This document shows positions 37,560 to 47,848 of a DNA stretch of 64,000 bases, one piece after another. The position numbers were made by a program, and so were the translations under genes. The stretch is from the NCBI RefSeq assembly GCF_004798705.1, contig NZ_CP039290.1, positions 2,232,001 to 2,296,000 of the forward strand, written 5' to 3'. Within the stretch, counting starts at the first letter, position 1; every line of letters starts with the position of its first letter. Source of the DNA: Arthrobacter sp. PAMC25564 (GTDB lineage: Bacteria > Actinomycetota > Actinomycetes > Actinomycetales > Micrococcaceae). The notes under the pieces were generated by a model. The model was given only the letters and a program-made list of their open reading frames with translations, ran no database searches and was not told the origin of the DNA.

Positions 37560-40500
37560 ATGACTTATTACCCGAAGGCCTCCGCCGCTCCCACCGGCGC
37601 GGGCGCCACCACCTCCGCTTCCACCACCTCCGGCGTGCCGGCCTCCGTGAAGTTCCCCGAGATCGAAGAGCGCATCCTCAAATACTGGGACGAGGACGGC
37701 ACCTTCCAGGCGAGCATCGACCAGCGCGCCGCCGAGCTGCCCGGCGGGAAACCAGGCAGCAACGAATTCGTTTTCTACGACGGGCCTCCCTTCGCTAACG
37801 GGCTGCCGCACTACGGCCACCTGCTGACCGGCTACGCCAAGGACCTCGTGGGCCGTTACCAGACCCAGCGCGGCCGCCGGGTGGAGCGCCGCTTCGGCTG
37901 GGACACCCATGGGCTGCCCGCCGAACTGGAAGCCATGAAGCAGCTCGGCATGACGGATAAGAAGCAGATCGAGGCCATGGGCATCGACAAGTTCAATGAC
38001 GCCTGCCGCTCCTCCGTGATGAAGTACGCCGGCGAGTGGCAGGAATACGTCACCCGCCAGGCCCGCTGGGTGGACTTCAAGAACGACTACAAGACGCTCA
38101 ACGTCGAATACATGGAATCCGTGCTGTGGGCTTTCAAGCAGCTGCATGAAAAGGGCCTGACCTACAACGGCTACCGTGTGCTGCCCTACTGCTGGAAGGA
38201 CGAGACGCCGCTGTCCAACCATGAGCTGCGCATGGACGACGACGTCTACAAGAACCGCCAGGACCAGACCGTCACGGTCACCTTCCCCATCACGGCGGGG
38301 GAGTCCGCGCTGTCCCGGCAGCTCGCCGGCGTCCAGGCGCTCGCCTGGACCACCACGCCCTGGACCCTGCCCACCAACCTGGCTCTCGCCGTCGGGCCTT
38401 CCATCGAGTATGTGGTCCTGCCCGCCGGCCCGCTCGGCATCAAGGCCGCCTCCGCCGACGCGCCTGTCACGGGCAGCTTCCTGCTCGCCGCCGAGCTGCT
38501 GGGCAGCTATGCCAAGGACCTCGGCTACGGCGACGGCGCCGAGGGTGCCGCCGCTGCCGGGGCCGCCGTGACGTCACGGCACACCGGCGCCGAACTCGAG
38601 GGGCTCAGGTATGAGCCGCTCTGGGACTACCTCAACGACGCCGAGAAGTTCGGCACCGACAACGCCTGGCGCTTCCTCGTGGCCGACTACGTCACAACCA
38701 CCGACGGCACCGGCATCGTCCACCAGGCCCCCGCCTATGGTGAGGATGACCAGAAGGTCTGTGAAGAAGCCGGCATCCCCGTTGTGCTCTCGGTGGACGA
38801 AGGAGCGAAGTTCCTGCCGATGTTCGGCCACGGCCCGCTCGCCGAAATCGCCGGGCTGCAGGTCTTTGACGCCAACAAGCCGATCACCCAGGTGCTGCGC
38901 TCGCAGGGCCGCCTGGTCCGCCAGGCCAGCTACGAACACAGCTACCCGCACTGCTGGCGCTGCCGCAACCCGCTGATCTACCGCGCGGTGTCTTCCTGGT
39001 ATGTGGAGGTCACCAAGTTCAAGGACCGCATGCTTGAGCTGAACCAGGAGATCAACTGGATTCCCGGCAACGTCAAAGACGGCCAGTTCGGCAAGTGGCT
39101 GGCCAACGCCCGCGACTGGTCCATCAGCCGCAACCGCTACTGGGGCAGCCCCATCCCGGTGTGGCAGTCCACCGACCCGGACTACCCGCGCACGGATGTC
39201 TATGGCTCCCTCGCCGAACTGGAAGCCGACTTCGGCCGCCTGCCGCTGAACAAGGAAGGCCAGGTTGACCTGCACCGGCCCTTCATCGACGAACTGACCC
39301 GCCCCAACCCGGACGACCCCCGCACCCCGGAACAGGGCCAGTCCGTCATGCGCCGTGTCGAGGACGTGCTGGACGTCTGGTTCGACTCCGGCTCCATGCC
39401 CTACGGCCAGGTCCACTACCCGTTCGAGAACGAGGCCTGGTTCGACACGCACAACCCGGCGGACTTCATCGTCGAGTACATCGGGCAGACCCGCGGCTGG
39501 TTCTACATGCTGCACATCCTGTCCACGGCGCTGTTCGACCGCCCGGCCTTCCGGAACGTCATCAGCCACGGCATCGTGTTGGGCTCGGACGGGCAGAAGA
39601 TGTCCAAGAGCCTGCGGAACTACCCGGACGTCTCCGAGGTCCTGGACCGCGACGGCTCCGACGCGATGCGATGGTTCCTGATGTCCAGCCCGATCCTGCG
39701 CGGCGGCAACCTGGTGGTCACCGAACAGGGAATCCGCGACGGCGTCCGCCAGGTCATCCTGCCGCTCTGGAACGTGTACAGCTTCTTCACGCTCTACACC
39801 AATGCCGCTTTTGGCGGTTCAGGCTACGACGCGAAACTCCGCTACGACGGCTACGCCGACACCCTGGACCAGTACCTGATGGCCAACACCGGCGACCTGG
39901 TCCGCAACCTGACCGCCCAGTTGGACAGCTACGACATCTCCGGGGCCTGCGACGAACTGCGCGGCTACCTCGACATGCTCACCAACTGGTACGTGCGCCG
40001 CAGCCGGCAGCGCTTCTTTGACGAGAACGTGGACGCCTTCGATGCCCTGTACACGGCGCTGGAAACGGTCTGCCGCGTGGCTGCGTCGCTGCTGCCGCTC
40101 GTTTCCGAGGAGATCTGGCGCGGCCTCACCGGCGCGCGCTCCGTGCACCTGGCCGACTGGCCGGACGCGGAACAGTTCCCGGCCAACGCCGGACTCGTCG
40201 AGGCGATGGACCGGATCCAGCAGATCTGCTCCACCGGATCCTCGCTGCGCAAGGCTGCCAACCTCCGCGTGCGGCTGCCGCTGCAGGAACTCACCGTGGT
40301 GGCACCCGGCGCGGATGCGCTGGCGGGGTTCGCCGGCGTCGTCGCCGATGAACTGAACCTGCGTTCGGTCCGCATGCTCGACGCCGGGAGCGCCTCCCCG
40401 GAGGAGTTCGGCATCGAACAGAAGCTTGTGGTCAACGCCCGGGCGGCCGGTCCGCGCCTGGGCAAGAATGTCCAGCAGGCCATCAAGGGCTCCAAGTCCG

Positions 40501-40928
40501 GCGACTGGTCAGTGGATGACACCGGCGTGGTGACCGCCGGCGGACTCGAACTCGAGCCGCAGGAATACACCCTGGAGACCGTCGTGGCGGAAGCCGCGGA
40601 AGGGGCCGGCGCAAGGGCCGCTGCCGTGTTGCCGGGCGGCGGGTTCGTGGTGCTCAATACCGAGGTCACACCCGAACTCGAAGCCGAAGGCCTGGCCCGG
40701 GACCTGGTCCGTGCCATCCAGCAGGCCCGCAAGGACGCCGGGCTCAACGTCAGCGACCGGATCCACACCACCGTCACCGCGGCGCAGGACACCATCGACG
40801 CGCTGCTGGCCCACGCCGGGCTCGTCACGGCCGAAACCCTGACCCTGGAGCTGGACACCGTTCCGGCCGACGTCAAGGAACCGCAGATCACGGTCGAAAA
40901 AGTCACCGTCGAAAAAGTAGAGGCCTGA
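37560..40928 (+). CDS. ileS: Isoleucine-tRNA ligase, eukaryote-like type 2
   Basis: The 1122-residue class I synthetase has HYGH at residues 84-87 for HIGH and [11 protein letters not shown] near 680. The LRNYP form and the length are marks of the type 2 (eukaryote-like) IleRS that is naturally less sensitive to mupirocin. A CP1 editing domain lies between, and a C-terminal extension of about 250 residues lacks the zinc finger of type 1. AGGATGTCGAG precedes ATG 37560. It is followed after 3 nt by folC, so ileS, folC and the DUF4233 gene form one operon under the T-box. Confidence 0.96.
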   Translation: MTYYPKASAAPTGAGATTSASTTSGVPASVKFPEIEERILKYWDEDGTFQASIDQRAAELPGGKPGSNEFVFYDGPPFANGLPHYGHLLTGYAKDLVGRYQTQRGRRVERRFGWDTHGLPAELEAMKQLGMTDKKQIEAMGIDKFNDACRSSVMKYAGEWQEYVTRQARWVDFKNDYKTLNVEYMESVLWAFKQLHEKGLTYNGYRVLPYCWKDETPLSNHELRMDDDVYKNRQDQTVTVTFPITAGESALSRQLAGVQALAWTTTPWTLPTNLALAVGPSIEYVVLPAGPLGIKAASADAPVTGSFLLAAELLGSYAKDLGYGDGAEGAAAAGAAVTSRHTGAELEGLRYEPLWDYLNDAEKFGTDNAWRFLVADYVTTTDGTGIVHQAPAYGEDDQKVCEEAGIPVVLSVDEGAKFLPMFGHGPLAEIAGLQVFDANKPITQVLRSQGRLVRQASYEHSYPHCWRCRNPLIYRAVSSWYVEVTKFKDRMLELNQEINWIPGNVKDGQFGKWLANARDWSISRNRYWGSPIPVWQSTDPDYPRTDVYGSLAELEADFGRLPLNKEGQVDLHRPFIDELTRPNPDDPRTPEQGQSVMRRVEDVLDVWFDSGSMPYGQVHYPFENEAWFDTHNPADFIVEYIGQTRGWFYMLHILSTALFDRPAFRNVISHGIVLGSDGQKMSKSLRNYPDVSEVLDRDGSDAMRWFLMSSPILRGGNLVVTEQGIRDGVRQVILPLWNVYSFFTLYTNAAFGGSGYDAKLRYDGYADTLDQYLMANTGDLVRNLTAQLDSYDISGACDELRGYLDMLTNWYVRRSRQRFFDENVDAFDALYTALETVCRVAASLLPLVSEEIWRGLTGARSVHLADWPDAEQFPANAGLVEAMDRIQQICSTGSSLRKAANLRVRLPLQELTVVAPGADALAGFAGVVADELNLRSVRMLDAGSASPEEFGIEQKLVVNARAAGPRLGKNVQQAIKGSKSGDWSVDDTGVVTAGGLELEPQEYTLETVVAEAAEGAGARAAAVLPGGGFVVLNTEVTPELEAEGLARDLVRAIQQARKDAGLNVSDRIHTTVTAAQDTIDALLAHAGLVTAETLTLELDTVPADVKEPQITVEKVTVEKVEA

Positions 40929-40931
40929 GCA

Positions 40932-42290
40932 ATGACCGACGAATTCTCCGTAGAAAGCGTCTACGCCGAGCTGCTGGGCCGTGCGCCGGAAAACAAGATG
41001 GAGCCGCGGCTGGCGCCGTTGCGCCGGGCGATGGACATCCTGGGGGAGCCGCAGAAGGCCTACCCGATCATCCACATCACCGGCACCAACGGCAAGACCT
41101 CCACGGCCCGCATGATCGAGGCCGGGCTGCGCGCGCACGGACTCAGCACCGGGCGTTACACCAGCCCGCACCTGTCCAAGGTCACGGAACGGATCAGCAT
41201 CGACGGCGCCCCGGTTTCGGACGCGACGTTCGTGCGGATCTGGGACGAGATCCGGCCCTACCTGCAGATCGTGGACGGTGAACTTGAGGCCGAGGGCCAG
41301 CCCCGGCTGACCTACTTCGAGTGCCTGACCATCCTCGGCTTTGCCATCTTCGCGGACCAGCCCGTCAACGTCGCCGTCATCGAGGTGGGACTGGGCGGCA
41401 TCACCGATGCCACCAACGTCGGCGACGGCCAGGTCGCCGTGGTCACACCCATCTCCCTGGACCACACGGACCTGCTGGGCGACACCACCGCGGACATCGC
41501 CTACGAAAAGGCCGGCATCATCAAGCCCGGCGGTTTCCTGATCAGCGCCGCGCAGCCGGTGGACGCGGCGCAGGTGCTGCTGGAGAAGGCCAAGGAAACG
41601 CACGTGCCGTTCCGCTTCGAGGGTGTGGAGTTCGGCGTCGAATCCCGGACTGTCGCCGTCGGCGGCCAGATGGTGGACATCAAGGGCATTGCGGGCCGGT
41701 ACGAGGGACTCCTGGTGCCCCTGCACGGGGCACACCAGGCGCAGAACGCCGCCGTCGCGGTGGCCGCCCTGGAGGCTTTTTTCGGCGGCGAGAAGGCGCT
41801 CGACGCCGACATCCTGCAGGAGGCCTTTGCCTCCGTCTCGTCCCCCGGACGACTCGAGGTGGTCCGCACCGCGCCCACCATCATCGTGGACGCGGCCCAT
41901 AACCCGGAAGGCATCCGGGTTTCGGCTGAGGCCATCCACGAGGCTTTCAGTTTCACCAAACTCGTGGTCGTCGTCGGCGTCCTGCGTGAGAAGGACGCCG
42001 AAGAGATCCTCCGCCAGCTCAAGGAATCCCTGGGCGACCTCGCCGGGGAATACTGCTTCACCCAGTCCAACTCCCCCCGGGCAGTACCGGCCGAGGACCT
42101 CGCCGAACTCGCGCTGGACCTGGGCTTCGGCGAGGACAACATCCACGTCGCCGAGAAGCTCGACGACGCCCTGGAATGGGCCGTGGAACGTGCCGAAGCC
42201 AATGAAGAACTCGCCGGCGGCGTGCTCGTCACGGGATCCATCACCCTCGTGGCAGAAGCCCGGATCCTGCTCGGAAAGGCAGATGCCTGA
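40932..42290 (+). CDS. folC: Bifunctional folylpolyglutamate/dihydrofolate synthase
   Basis: The 452-residue Mur-ligase-like protein has the P-loop GTNGKTST at residues 51-58, the second motif RYTSPHLSKVTERI (the H/S-rich folate loop), GLGGITDATNV and LDHTDLLGDT with catalytic His and Asp, and the C-terminal VDAAHNPEG. It adds Glu to dihydropteroate and to folates. It lies 3 nt after ileS and 3 nt before the DUF4233 gene, tightly coupled. Confidence 0.95.
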   Translation: MTDEFSVESVYAELLGRAPENKMEPRLAPLRRAMDILGEPQKAYPIIHITGTNGKTSTARMIEAGLRAHGLSTGRYTSPHLSKVTERISIDGAPVSDATFVRIWDEIRPYLQIVDGELEAEGQPRLTYFECLTILGFAIFADQPVNVAVIEVGLGGITDATNVGDGQVAVVTPISLDHTDLLGDTTADIAYEKAGIIKPGGFLISAAQPVDAAQVLLEKAKETHVPFRFEGVEFGVESRTVAVGGQMVDIKGIAGRYEGLLVPLHGAHQAQNAAVAVAALEAFFGGEKALDADILQEAFASVSSPGRLEVVRTAPTIIVDAAHNPEGIRVSAEAIHEAFSFTKLVVVVGVLREKDAEEILRQLKESLGDLAGEYCFTQSNSPRAVPAEDLAELALDLGFGEDNIHVAEKLDDALEWAVERAEANEELAGGVLVTGSITLVAEARILLGKADA

Positions 42291-42293
42291 GCG

Positions 42294-42737
42294 ATGGCAC
42301 GACTCACCAAAGCCCAGCGCGAATGGCGCCCGGGTATGCCCAAGAAGCGCCGCTCCACCAAGGTCATGTTCGCCTCCACAGTCCTGCTGCTGGAGGCCTT
42401 CGTGGCGCTCTTCGGCACGCTGGCGGTCTTCGGACTGCGGCGTGGCGAATTTCCCCCGGTCCTGATCTTCGCGGTGGGGATCGCCCTGTTCCTGGTGCTC
42501 GTCTTCACCTGCGCGGTCGTCTCCAAGCCCTGGGGCATCGGCCTGGGCTGGATCCTGCAGTTCGTGCTGGTCCTCTCCGGAATCGTCGAGCCCACGATGT
42601 TTGTGGTGGGATTCCTGTTTGCCGTGTCCTGGTGGTACGGGATCAGGACCGGCATCCGGATTGACCGCGAGGCAGGCCAGCGGGAACGCGTGCAGGCCGC
42701 CTGGGACGCCGCCCACCCCGAAGGCCAGAGCAACTAG
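42294..42737 (+). CDS. DUF4233 membrane protein
   Basis: The 147-residue protein has a basic N-terminus (residues 1-23), four membrane helices (about 24-46, 54-76, 79-100, 103-122) and a charged C-terminal tail. It matches DUF4233, a family found almost only between folC and ndk in actinobacteria. The function is unknown. Its position in the ileS-folC operon with a 3-nt gap suggests co-expression with folate synthesis. Confidence 0.85.
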   Translation: MARLTKAQREWRPGMPKKRRSTKVMFASTVLLLEAFVALFGTLAVFGLRRGEFPPVLIFAVGIALFLVLVFTCAVVSKPWGIGLGWILQFVLVLSGIVEPTMFVVGFLFAVSWWYGIRTGIRIDREAGQRERVQAAWDAAHPEGQSN

Positions 42738-42776
42738 ACTTATTTCCGAACCCCACCCCGACACATTGGAGCAGCT

Positions 42777-43190
42777 GTGAGCGTTGAGCGCACCCTAGTC
42801 CTGATCAAGCCCGACGGCGTCGCCCGTAACCTGACCGGCGCCATCCTGGGCCGGATCGAAGCCAAGGGATACACCCTTGCCGACCTCAAGATGGTCACCG
42901 CGAGCCGTGAACTGCTCGAACAGCACTACGAGGAGCACGTCGGCAAGCCGTTCTACGAGCCGCTCGTCGAATTCATGCTCAGCGGACCCGTCGTCGGCGC
43001 CGTCTACGAGGGACACCGGGTCATCGAGGGCTTCCGCTCGCTCGCCGGCACCACGGACCCGACGACGGCGGCGCCGGGCACGATCCGCGGCGACTTTGGC
43101 CGCGACTGGGGCCTGAAGGTCCAGCAGAACCTGGTCCACGGCTCGGACTCGGTGGAATCGGCCGAACGCGAGATCGGCATCTGGTTCTAG
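42777..43190 (+). CDS. ndk: Nucleoside diphosphate kinase
   Basis: The 137-residue enzyme has VLIKPDGVARN with the nucleotide-binding Lys, RVIEGFRSLAGTTDP and the active-site NLVHGSDS with phospho-His121. It balances NTP pools. The start is GTG 42777 with TTGGAGCAGC just upstream. TAGACT at 42735-42740 could be a -10 box giving a leader of about 30 nt, so ndk may have its own promoter beyond the operon. It ends before a long hairpin. Confidence 0.96.
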   Translation: MSVERTLVLIKPDGVARNLTGAILGRIEAKGYTLADLKMVTASRELLEQHYEEHVGKPFYEPLVEFMLSGPVVGAVYEGHRVIEGFRSLAGTTDPTTAAPGTIRGDFGRDWGLKVQQNLVHGSDSVESAEREIGIWF

Positions 43191-43220
43191 GAGCTACCGG
43201 GTACCGCCCCACCGAGGTGA

Positions 43221-43262
43221 CAGCTAAGGCCAATGAACGCACGCGTTCATTGGCCTTAGCTG
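43221..43262. terminator. Bidirectional hairpin between ndk and the VKOR gene
   Basis: A perfect 19-bp stem (43221-43239 with 43244-43262) has a 4-nt loop. No T-run follows. It lies between convergent genes. Confidence 0.85.
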
Positions 43263-43284
43263 AAACCTCGCGGCGGTCGGGATG

Positions 43285-43956
43285 TCAGTAGCCGGAGGTG
43301 CCGACGAAGACCTGGACAAAGGCGAAGAAGATCGTGGCGATCACGGCGACGTAGAGCAGCGCCGCGAGGACCCAGCCGGAATCGCCCAGGATCCGGGTGG
43401 GGCCGGCCGGAAGCGGGATCACGCCGTGGGACACATTGCGCACCGTCACCCAGACAAACAGCGGAATCATGGCGGCCCAGACGATCATGCAGAACGGGCA
43501 CAGGATGTGGATGGAGTACAGGGCCTGGGACCAGAGCCACACCACGAAGGCGAAGCCCAGGGTCACACCGGCCTGCAAGCCGAGCCAGTACCAGCGGGCG
43601 AACCGGGCGCCGGCGAGGATGCCCATGGCGGTGGTGATGATCACGGCGAAAGCGACAATCCCGATGAACATATTCGGGAAGCCGAAGACCGAGCTCTGCC
43701 AGGTCTGCATGACCTGGCCGCACGAAATCCACGGGTTCACGTCGCAGACGGTGACGTGCTTCGGATCCTTGAGGACCTCAAGTTTCTCCAGCACCAGGGT
43801 TCCGGAGGCCAGCCACCCGACGACGCCGGTGATCAGCAGGAGCCACGCGAACGGCCGGTCACGGGTCATTGGCGGAAGCGGCCGCTCCGCCGTTGCCGGG
43901 CCGGAGCCACTGTGTTGCGCGGTCGCGTCGCCGGTGGCGCTGGAGATGCTGGGCAT
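43285..43956 (-). CDS. Vitamin K epoxide reductase family membrane protein
   Basis: The 223-residue protein has five predicted membrane helices, a luminal Cys pair Cys71/Cys79 (VCDVNPWISC) and the active-site Cys153-Pro-Phe-Cys156 in the fourth helix. This is the VKOR/DsbB-like arrangement that passes electrons from exported DsbA to menaquinone. No thioredoxin domain is fused, so a separate DsbA-like partner is needed. ATG 43956 is chosen (AAAGGA upstream) and not the earlier in-frame codons. Confidence 0.9.
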   Translation of the reverse strand: MPSISSATGDATAQHSGSGPATAERPLPPMTRDRPFAWLLLITGVVGWLASGTLVLEKLEVLKDPKHVTVCDVNPWISCGQVMQTWQSSVFGFPNMFIGIVAFAVIITTAMGILAGARFARWYWLGLQAGVTLGFAFVVWLWSQALYSIHILCPFCMIVWAAMIPLFVWVTVRNVSHGVIPLPAGPTRILGDSGWVLAALLYVAVIATIFFAFVQVFVGTSGY

Positions 43957-44441
43957 GGAATGACAGTCCTTTGCGTCGGGTGCTTCTGGTACCGATTGTA
44001 TCGCCGCAGGCCGGGCAAACCCGGTGACGTGCCCCTGACCCGGCACGATGGCGCTCCTGCGGAGCGCTGATTCTGCGCTGACACCCCCTGCTTACAGCTG
44101 CTTTGACGGCTCTTGTGAGACAATGATCGTGGCTGGAACCCGATCCACATCCGGATTCCGGTCCGGTGACTTTGTTTCCAAGACCGCCAATGATGAGCAG
44201 GGAGCTACGGATCCTCTGATCCAAGCTATCCGCAATGCCATTGGACGGCACCTGGTTGTGGCGTGTAGATCAACGGGTTCCAGAACAATCTCGCCGGCCC
44301 TCCAGGGCTGCCGCACCCCACTGCCGGTGCGAACCTGAGGGTATCCAATTGACTTCTGTCAATGCCTGCGGGTGTTGGCGAATAGTTGCCCCGACGGGTG
44401 CCGGATGTGGCGGCACATCAGGGGCAGGAGTGTTGCCACAT
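43957..44441. other. 485-bp divergent control region of VKOR and rne
   Basis: No credible gene lies here. A 7-bp hairpin with a 3-nt loop occurs at 44051-44067. A possible -35 TTGACG at about 44102 has no good -10 partner. A long 5' leader for rne would fit the family, where autoregulation through the leader is known in E. coli, but I see no conserved element. Confidence 0.4.
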
Positions 44442-47400
44442 ATGGATAATGACCAGATTGTAGCCGTTAACGAAGCAGCAGTTGTTAACGAGGGAACAGC
44501 AGAGACAGCGGGAACAGAAGAAAACGCGGAAACAGCAGCTCCGGCAGCCCCCAAGCGGGCTGTCAGGACACGGCGCAAAGCCACCCCGAAAGCAGAGCCG
44601 ACGGAGCCTGCCGCTGAAGCGGCAGCCACGGGCGAAGCACCCGCCGCAGTCCCGGCTGCAGAGCCGGCCGAGGCAGCAGCCTCCGAAGTAAAAGCCAAGG
44701 CACCGGCCCGGCGCACCCGCGCCCGGAAGCCGGCGGCCGAGCCGCTGCCCCCTGCCGAGGAAACTGCCGGGGAGGAAACCGCGGGTGAGGCCGCTGTCCA
44801 GGCAAGCGCGCAGCCCGGGGCTGAAGCCCAGACCGCTGAAGCTCCCGCCGAGGCTCCCGCAGCAGAAAAGCCTGCCCGGCGTCGTGCCAGCCGGGCCAAG
44901 ACTGCCGCCCCGGCCGTTGAAGCTGTACCGGAACCGGCCCCCGCAGCGGAGGAAGTCGCAGCGCAGGAATTCGCAGCGGAGGCTGCCGGGACGGCTGTCG
45001 CCGCCACAACGGCGACTGAAGCTTCTGCAGCAGGTGCCCCCGCCGCAGAGGCCCCGGCTGCTGCCGCAGCCCCTGCTCCGGCCTCCTCGCTCTTCCTCGA
45101 GCCCGGAGCAGTCACGTCCATGATCTTCCAGGCCCCCGACCTGAGCACCGTGGTCCGCCCGGTCACGGTTGAGGCCGCCGAGGAGGACGAAGAAGAAGGT
45201 GGCGAAGAAGGCGAAGACGCCAGCCGCCGCCGCCGTCGCAGCCGCGGACGCCGCGGACGCACGACCCGCACGGCCGGCGAATCCGAGACCGAGGCAGAAG
45301 GTTCCGCAGAGGAAGCCGAAGAAGGCTCCGAGGGAACCCTGGAGGAGGGCGTGACCTCGCGCCGCCGCCGGCGCCGCCGCCGTGGTGACCAGGACCTCGA
45401 ACTCACGGGCGGGGGAGACAACGATCCGCCCAACACGGTGACCCGGGTCCGCGCACCCCGTGCGGCCACCGAGGCGCCGGTCAACAACCGCGTCACGTCC
45501 CTTAAGGGCTCTACCCGCCTTGAGGCCAAGAAGCAGCGCCGCCGGGAATCCCGCGACACCGGACGCCGCCGCACCGTCATCACCGAGGCCGAGTTCCTGG
45601 CCCGCCGCGAATCCGTGGACCGGCAGATGATCGTCCGCCAGCGCGACGACAGAATCCAGATCGGCGTCCTCGAGGACGGCGTCCTGGCCGAGCACTTTGT
45701 CTCCAAGACCCAGCAGGATTCCCTGATCGGCAACGTCTACCTGGGCAAGGTCCAGAATGTGTTGCCCTCCATGGAAGCCGCCTTCGTCGACATCGGACGC
45801 GGCCGCAATGCCGTCCTCTACGCCGGTGAAGTCAACTGGGATGCGGTCAATCTCGAGGGAAAGCAGCGCCGGATCGAGAACGCGCTGAAGTCCGGGGACT
45901 CCGTGCTCGTCCAGGTCACCAAGGACCCTGTCGGCCATAAGGGCGCCCGCCTCACGAGCCAGATTTCGCTGCCCGGCCGTTACCTCGTGTACGTGCCCGG
46001 CGGCTCCATGACCGGCATCTCCCGCAAGCTGCCCGACGTCGAACGCAACCGGCTCAAGCGGATCCTCAAGGACCGCCTGCCGGAAGATGCCGGCGTGATC
46101 GTCCGTACCGCGGCCGAGGGTGCATCCGAGGAAGAGCTCACACACGATATCAACCGGCTGCGGGCCCAGTGGGAAGGCATCGAAAGCCAGTCCACGTCCA
46201 CCAAGATCCTCGCCCCCGAGCTGCTCTACGGCGAACCCGACCTGACCATCAAGGTGGTCCGCGACGTCTTCAATGAGGACTTCTCCAAGTTGATCGTCTC
46301 CGGCGAGGAAGCCTGGGACACCATCGAGGCCTATGTCACCTACGTGGCGCCGGATCTGGTGGGCCGGCTCGAGAAGTGGACCAAGGACACGGACATCTTC
46401 GCTGCGTGGCGGATCGACGAGCAGATCCACAAGGCCCTGGACCGCAAGGTCTTCCTGCCCTCCGGCGGTTCCCTCGTGATCGACCGCACCGAAGCCATGA
46501 CCGTGGTGGACGTCAACACCGGCAAGTTCACCGGCTCCGGCGGCAACCTTGAGGAAACCGTCACCAAGAACAACCTGGAGGCGGCCGAGGAAGTCGTCCG
46601 GCAGCTCCGGCTCCGGGACATCGGCGGCATCATCGTGATCGACTTCATCGACATGGTGCTCGAATCCAACCGCGACCTGGTCCTGCGCCGCATGGTGGAG
46701 TGCCTGGGCCGGGACCGGACCAAGCACCAGGTGGCCGAGGTGACCTCGCTGGGGCTCGTGCAGATGACCCGTAAGCGGATGGGCACCGGGCTGCTCGAGG
46801 TCTTCGGCGAACAGTGCGAGGCCTGCGCCGGCCGCGGCATCGTCACGCACGACGAGCCGGTCGAGCACCGCCGGGCCAACACCGTCGCCGCCGAACACTA
46901 CGTGCCGCGGACCGAATCCCAGCCCGCGGCCGTCCGGACCGAGCGCAAGGGCCGCCGCCGCGGAAAGGGCGGACAGGCCCTGGAGGGCGCCCCGACGGCT
47001 GCGCCAGCGCACGCCGAGCCCACCGAGGCAGAGCGCCACGCCAAGGCGGAGGCAACGCGTGCCGCCCTGGCCAACATCGCCGCCGCTGCGCACGCCGCCC
47101 ACCTGCACGATGGGGAGACGGCCGCCGAGGCCGGAACCCGCCGGGCCGACGCCGCGGCCCGCCAGGCCGCGGTCCAGGCGGCCCTCGAGCTGGCCGAGAA
47201 GGAAGATGCTGCGTCGGGACGTCCCGCCGCCGTGCTGACTTTCGGCGGCGAGCAGGTTGCCCTGCCGTTCGTGGAGCACACCGAGGAGGCGCCGGCTCCG
47301 GCACTCACGCTGGATCTGCTGAATGAGGCCTTCGCCCAGCTGGGCGAAGAAGCCCAGGTTGAGGAAGACCAGGCTCCGGCAGCCGTGTCCCGGCCTGCGG

Positions 47401-47657
47401 TCTCCAGGCCCGCGCCGGCAGCGGAAGGCACCACGCCCCGCGCCCGCCGCGGACGCCGGAACCGGAGCGCCAGCCGCGCCCAGGGGGCAGCCAACGCGAC
47501 GTCCGTTGAACACCACGAGGCACTTGAACACCGCGAGGCAACCCGGCCGGCCGCAGCCGTCCATGAGGCCAAGGCTCCGGCCACGCCGGCGGCCAAGCCC
47601 GCCGCAGCGAACGAGCCGATCATCCTCGGCGTCGGTGTGCCGGCGTCGGAGCTGTAG
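44442..47657 (+). CDS. rne: Ribonuclease E/G family endoribonuclease
   Basis: The 1071-residue protein has an unusual N-terminal extension of about 370 residues, almost only Ala, Glu, Pro and Lys, ending in Arg-rich patches ([12 protein letters not shown] and similar). The catalytic part follows: S1 domain from about 425 (GNVYLGKVQNVLPSMEAAFVDIG), DNase-I-like domain with VDVNTG and IDFIDM holding the two metal Asp residues, and the Zn-link CEACAGRG near 791. A disordered Ala-rich tail ends the protein. It processes rRNA and decays mRNA; the flanking low-complexity arms probably bind RNA and partners. AGGAG lies 11 nt before ATG 44442. Confidence 0.95.
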   Translation: MDNDQIVAVNEAAVVNEGTAETAGTEENAETAAPAAPKRAVRTRRKATPKAEPTEPAAEAAATGEAPAAVPAAEPAEAAASEVKAKAPARRTRARKPAAEPLPPAEETAGEETAGEAAVQASAQPGAEAQTAEAPAEAPAAEKPARRRASRAKTAAPAVEAVPEPAPAAEEVAAQEFAAEAAGTAVAATTATEASAAGAPAAEAPAAAAAPAPASSLFLEPGAVTSMIFQAPDLSTVVRPVTVEAAEEDEEEGGEEGEDASRRRRRSRGRRGRTTRTAGESETEAEGSAEEAEEGSEGTLEEGVTSRRRRRRRRGDQDLELTGGGDNDPPNTVTRVRAPRAATEAPVNNRVTSLKGSTRLEAKKQRRRESRDTGRRRTVITEAEFLARRESVDRQMIVRQRDDRIQIGVLEDGVLAEHFVSKTQQDSLIGNVYLGKVQNVLPSMEAAFVDIGRGRNAVLYAGEVNWDAVNLEGKQRRIENALKSGDSVLVQVTKDPVGHKGARLTSQISLPGRYLVYVPGGSMTGISRKLPDVERNRLKRILKDRLPEDAGVIVRTAAEGASEEELTHDINRLRAQWEGIESQSTSTKILAPELLYGEPDLTIKVVRDVFNEDFSKLIVSGEEAWDTIEAYVTYVAPDLVGRLEKWTKDTDIFAAWRIDEQIHKALDRKVFLPSGGSLVIDRTEAMTVVDVNTGKFTGSGGNLEETVTKNNLEAAEEVVRQLRLRDIGGIIVIDFIDMVLESNRDLVLRRMVECLGRDRTKHQVAEVTSLGLVQMTRKRMGTGLLEVFGEQCEACAGRGIVTHDEPVEHRRANTVAAEHYVPRTESQPAAVRTERKGRRRGKGGQALEGAPTAAPAHAEPTEAERHAKAEATRAALANIAAAAHAAHLHDGETAAEAGTRRADAAARQAAVQAALELAEKEDAASGRPAAVLTFGGEQVALPFVEHTEEAPAPALTLDLLNEAFAQLGEEAQVEEDQAPAAVSRPAVSRPAPAAEGTTPRARRGRRNRSASRAQGAANATSVEHHEALEHREATRPAAAVHEAKAPATPAAKPAAANEPIILGVGVPASEL

Positions 47658-47678
47658 CACTCCGGTACTGCCTGGGAC

Positions 47679-47734
47679 CGCGGGTGCGGCCCGGGGCCGG
47701 CGTAGCAATACGCCGGTTCCGGGCCGCACCCGCG
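47679..47734 (+). terminator. Hairpin terminator after rne
   Basis: A long stem (16 outer pairs, an internal 2x2 loop, then 8 pairs) is formed from 47679-47704 with 47709-47734 and a GCAA tetraloop. There is no T-run, but GTTCGTTAAGG follows. Confidence 0.85.
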
Positions 47735-47769
47735 GGTTCGTTAAGGGAATAAGGCTAGGCTGGAGGACT

Positions 47770-47848
47770 GACACGGGGTGCCGCGCATCGGGCCGGCTGA
47801 GATCCAGACCCGTTGAACCTGTCCGGTTAACACCGGCGAAGGGATGTC
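47770..47848 (+). promoter_or_regulatory. TPP riboswitch overlapping the thiD start
   Basis: The conserved THI-box elements are in order: CGGGGTGCC, GGCTGAGA, ACCCGTTGAACCTG and CCGGTTAACACCGGCGAAGGGA. The P1 helix pairs GACA at 47770-47773 with TGTC at 47845-47848. The thiD ATG (47844-47846) is therefore inside P1 and the GAAGGG element (47838-47843) directly abuts it. TAGGCT at 47754-47759 is a good -10 box for a transcript that starts just before the aptamer. Control is presumably translational, since no expression platform lies between aptamer and gene. Confidence 0.95.
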
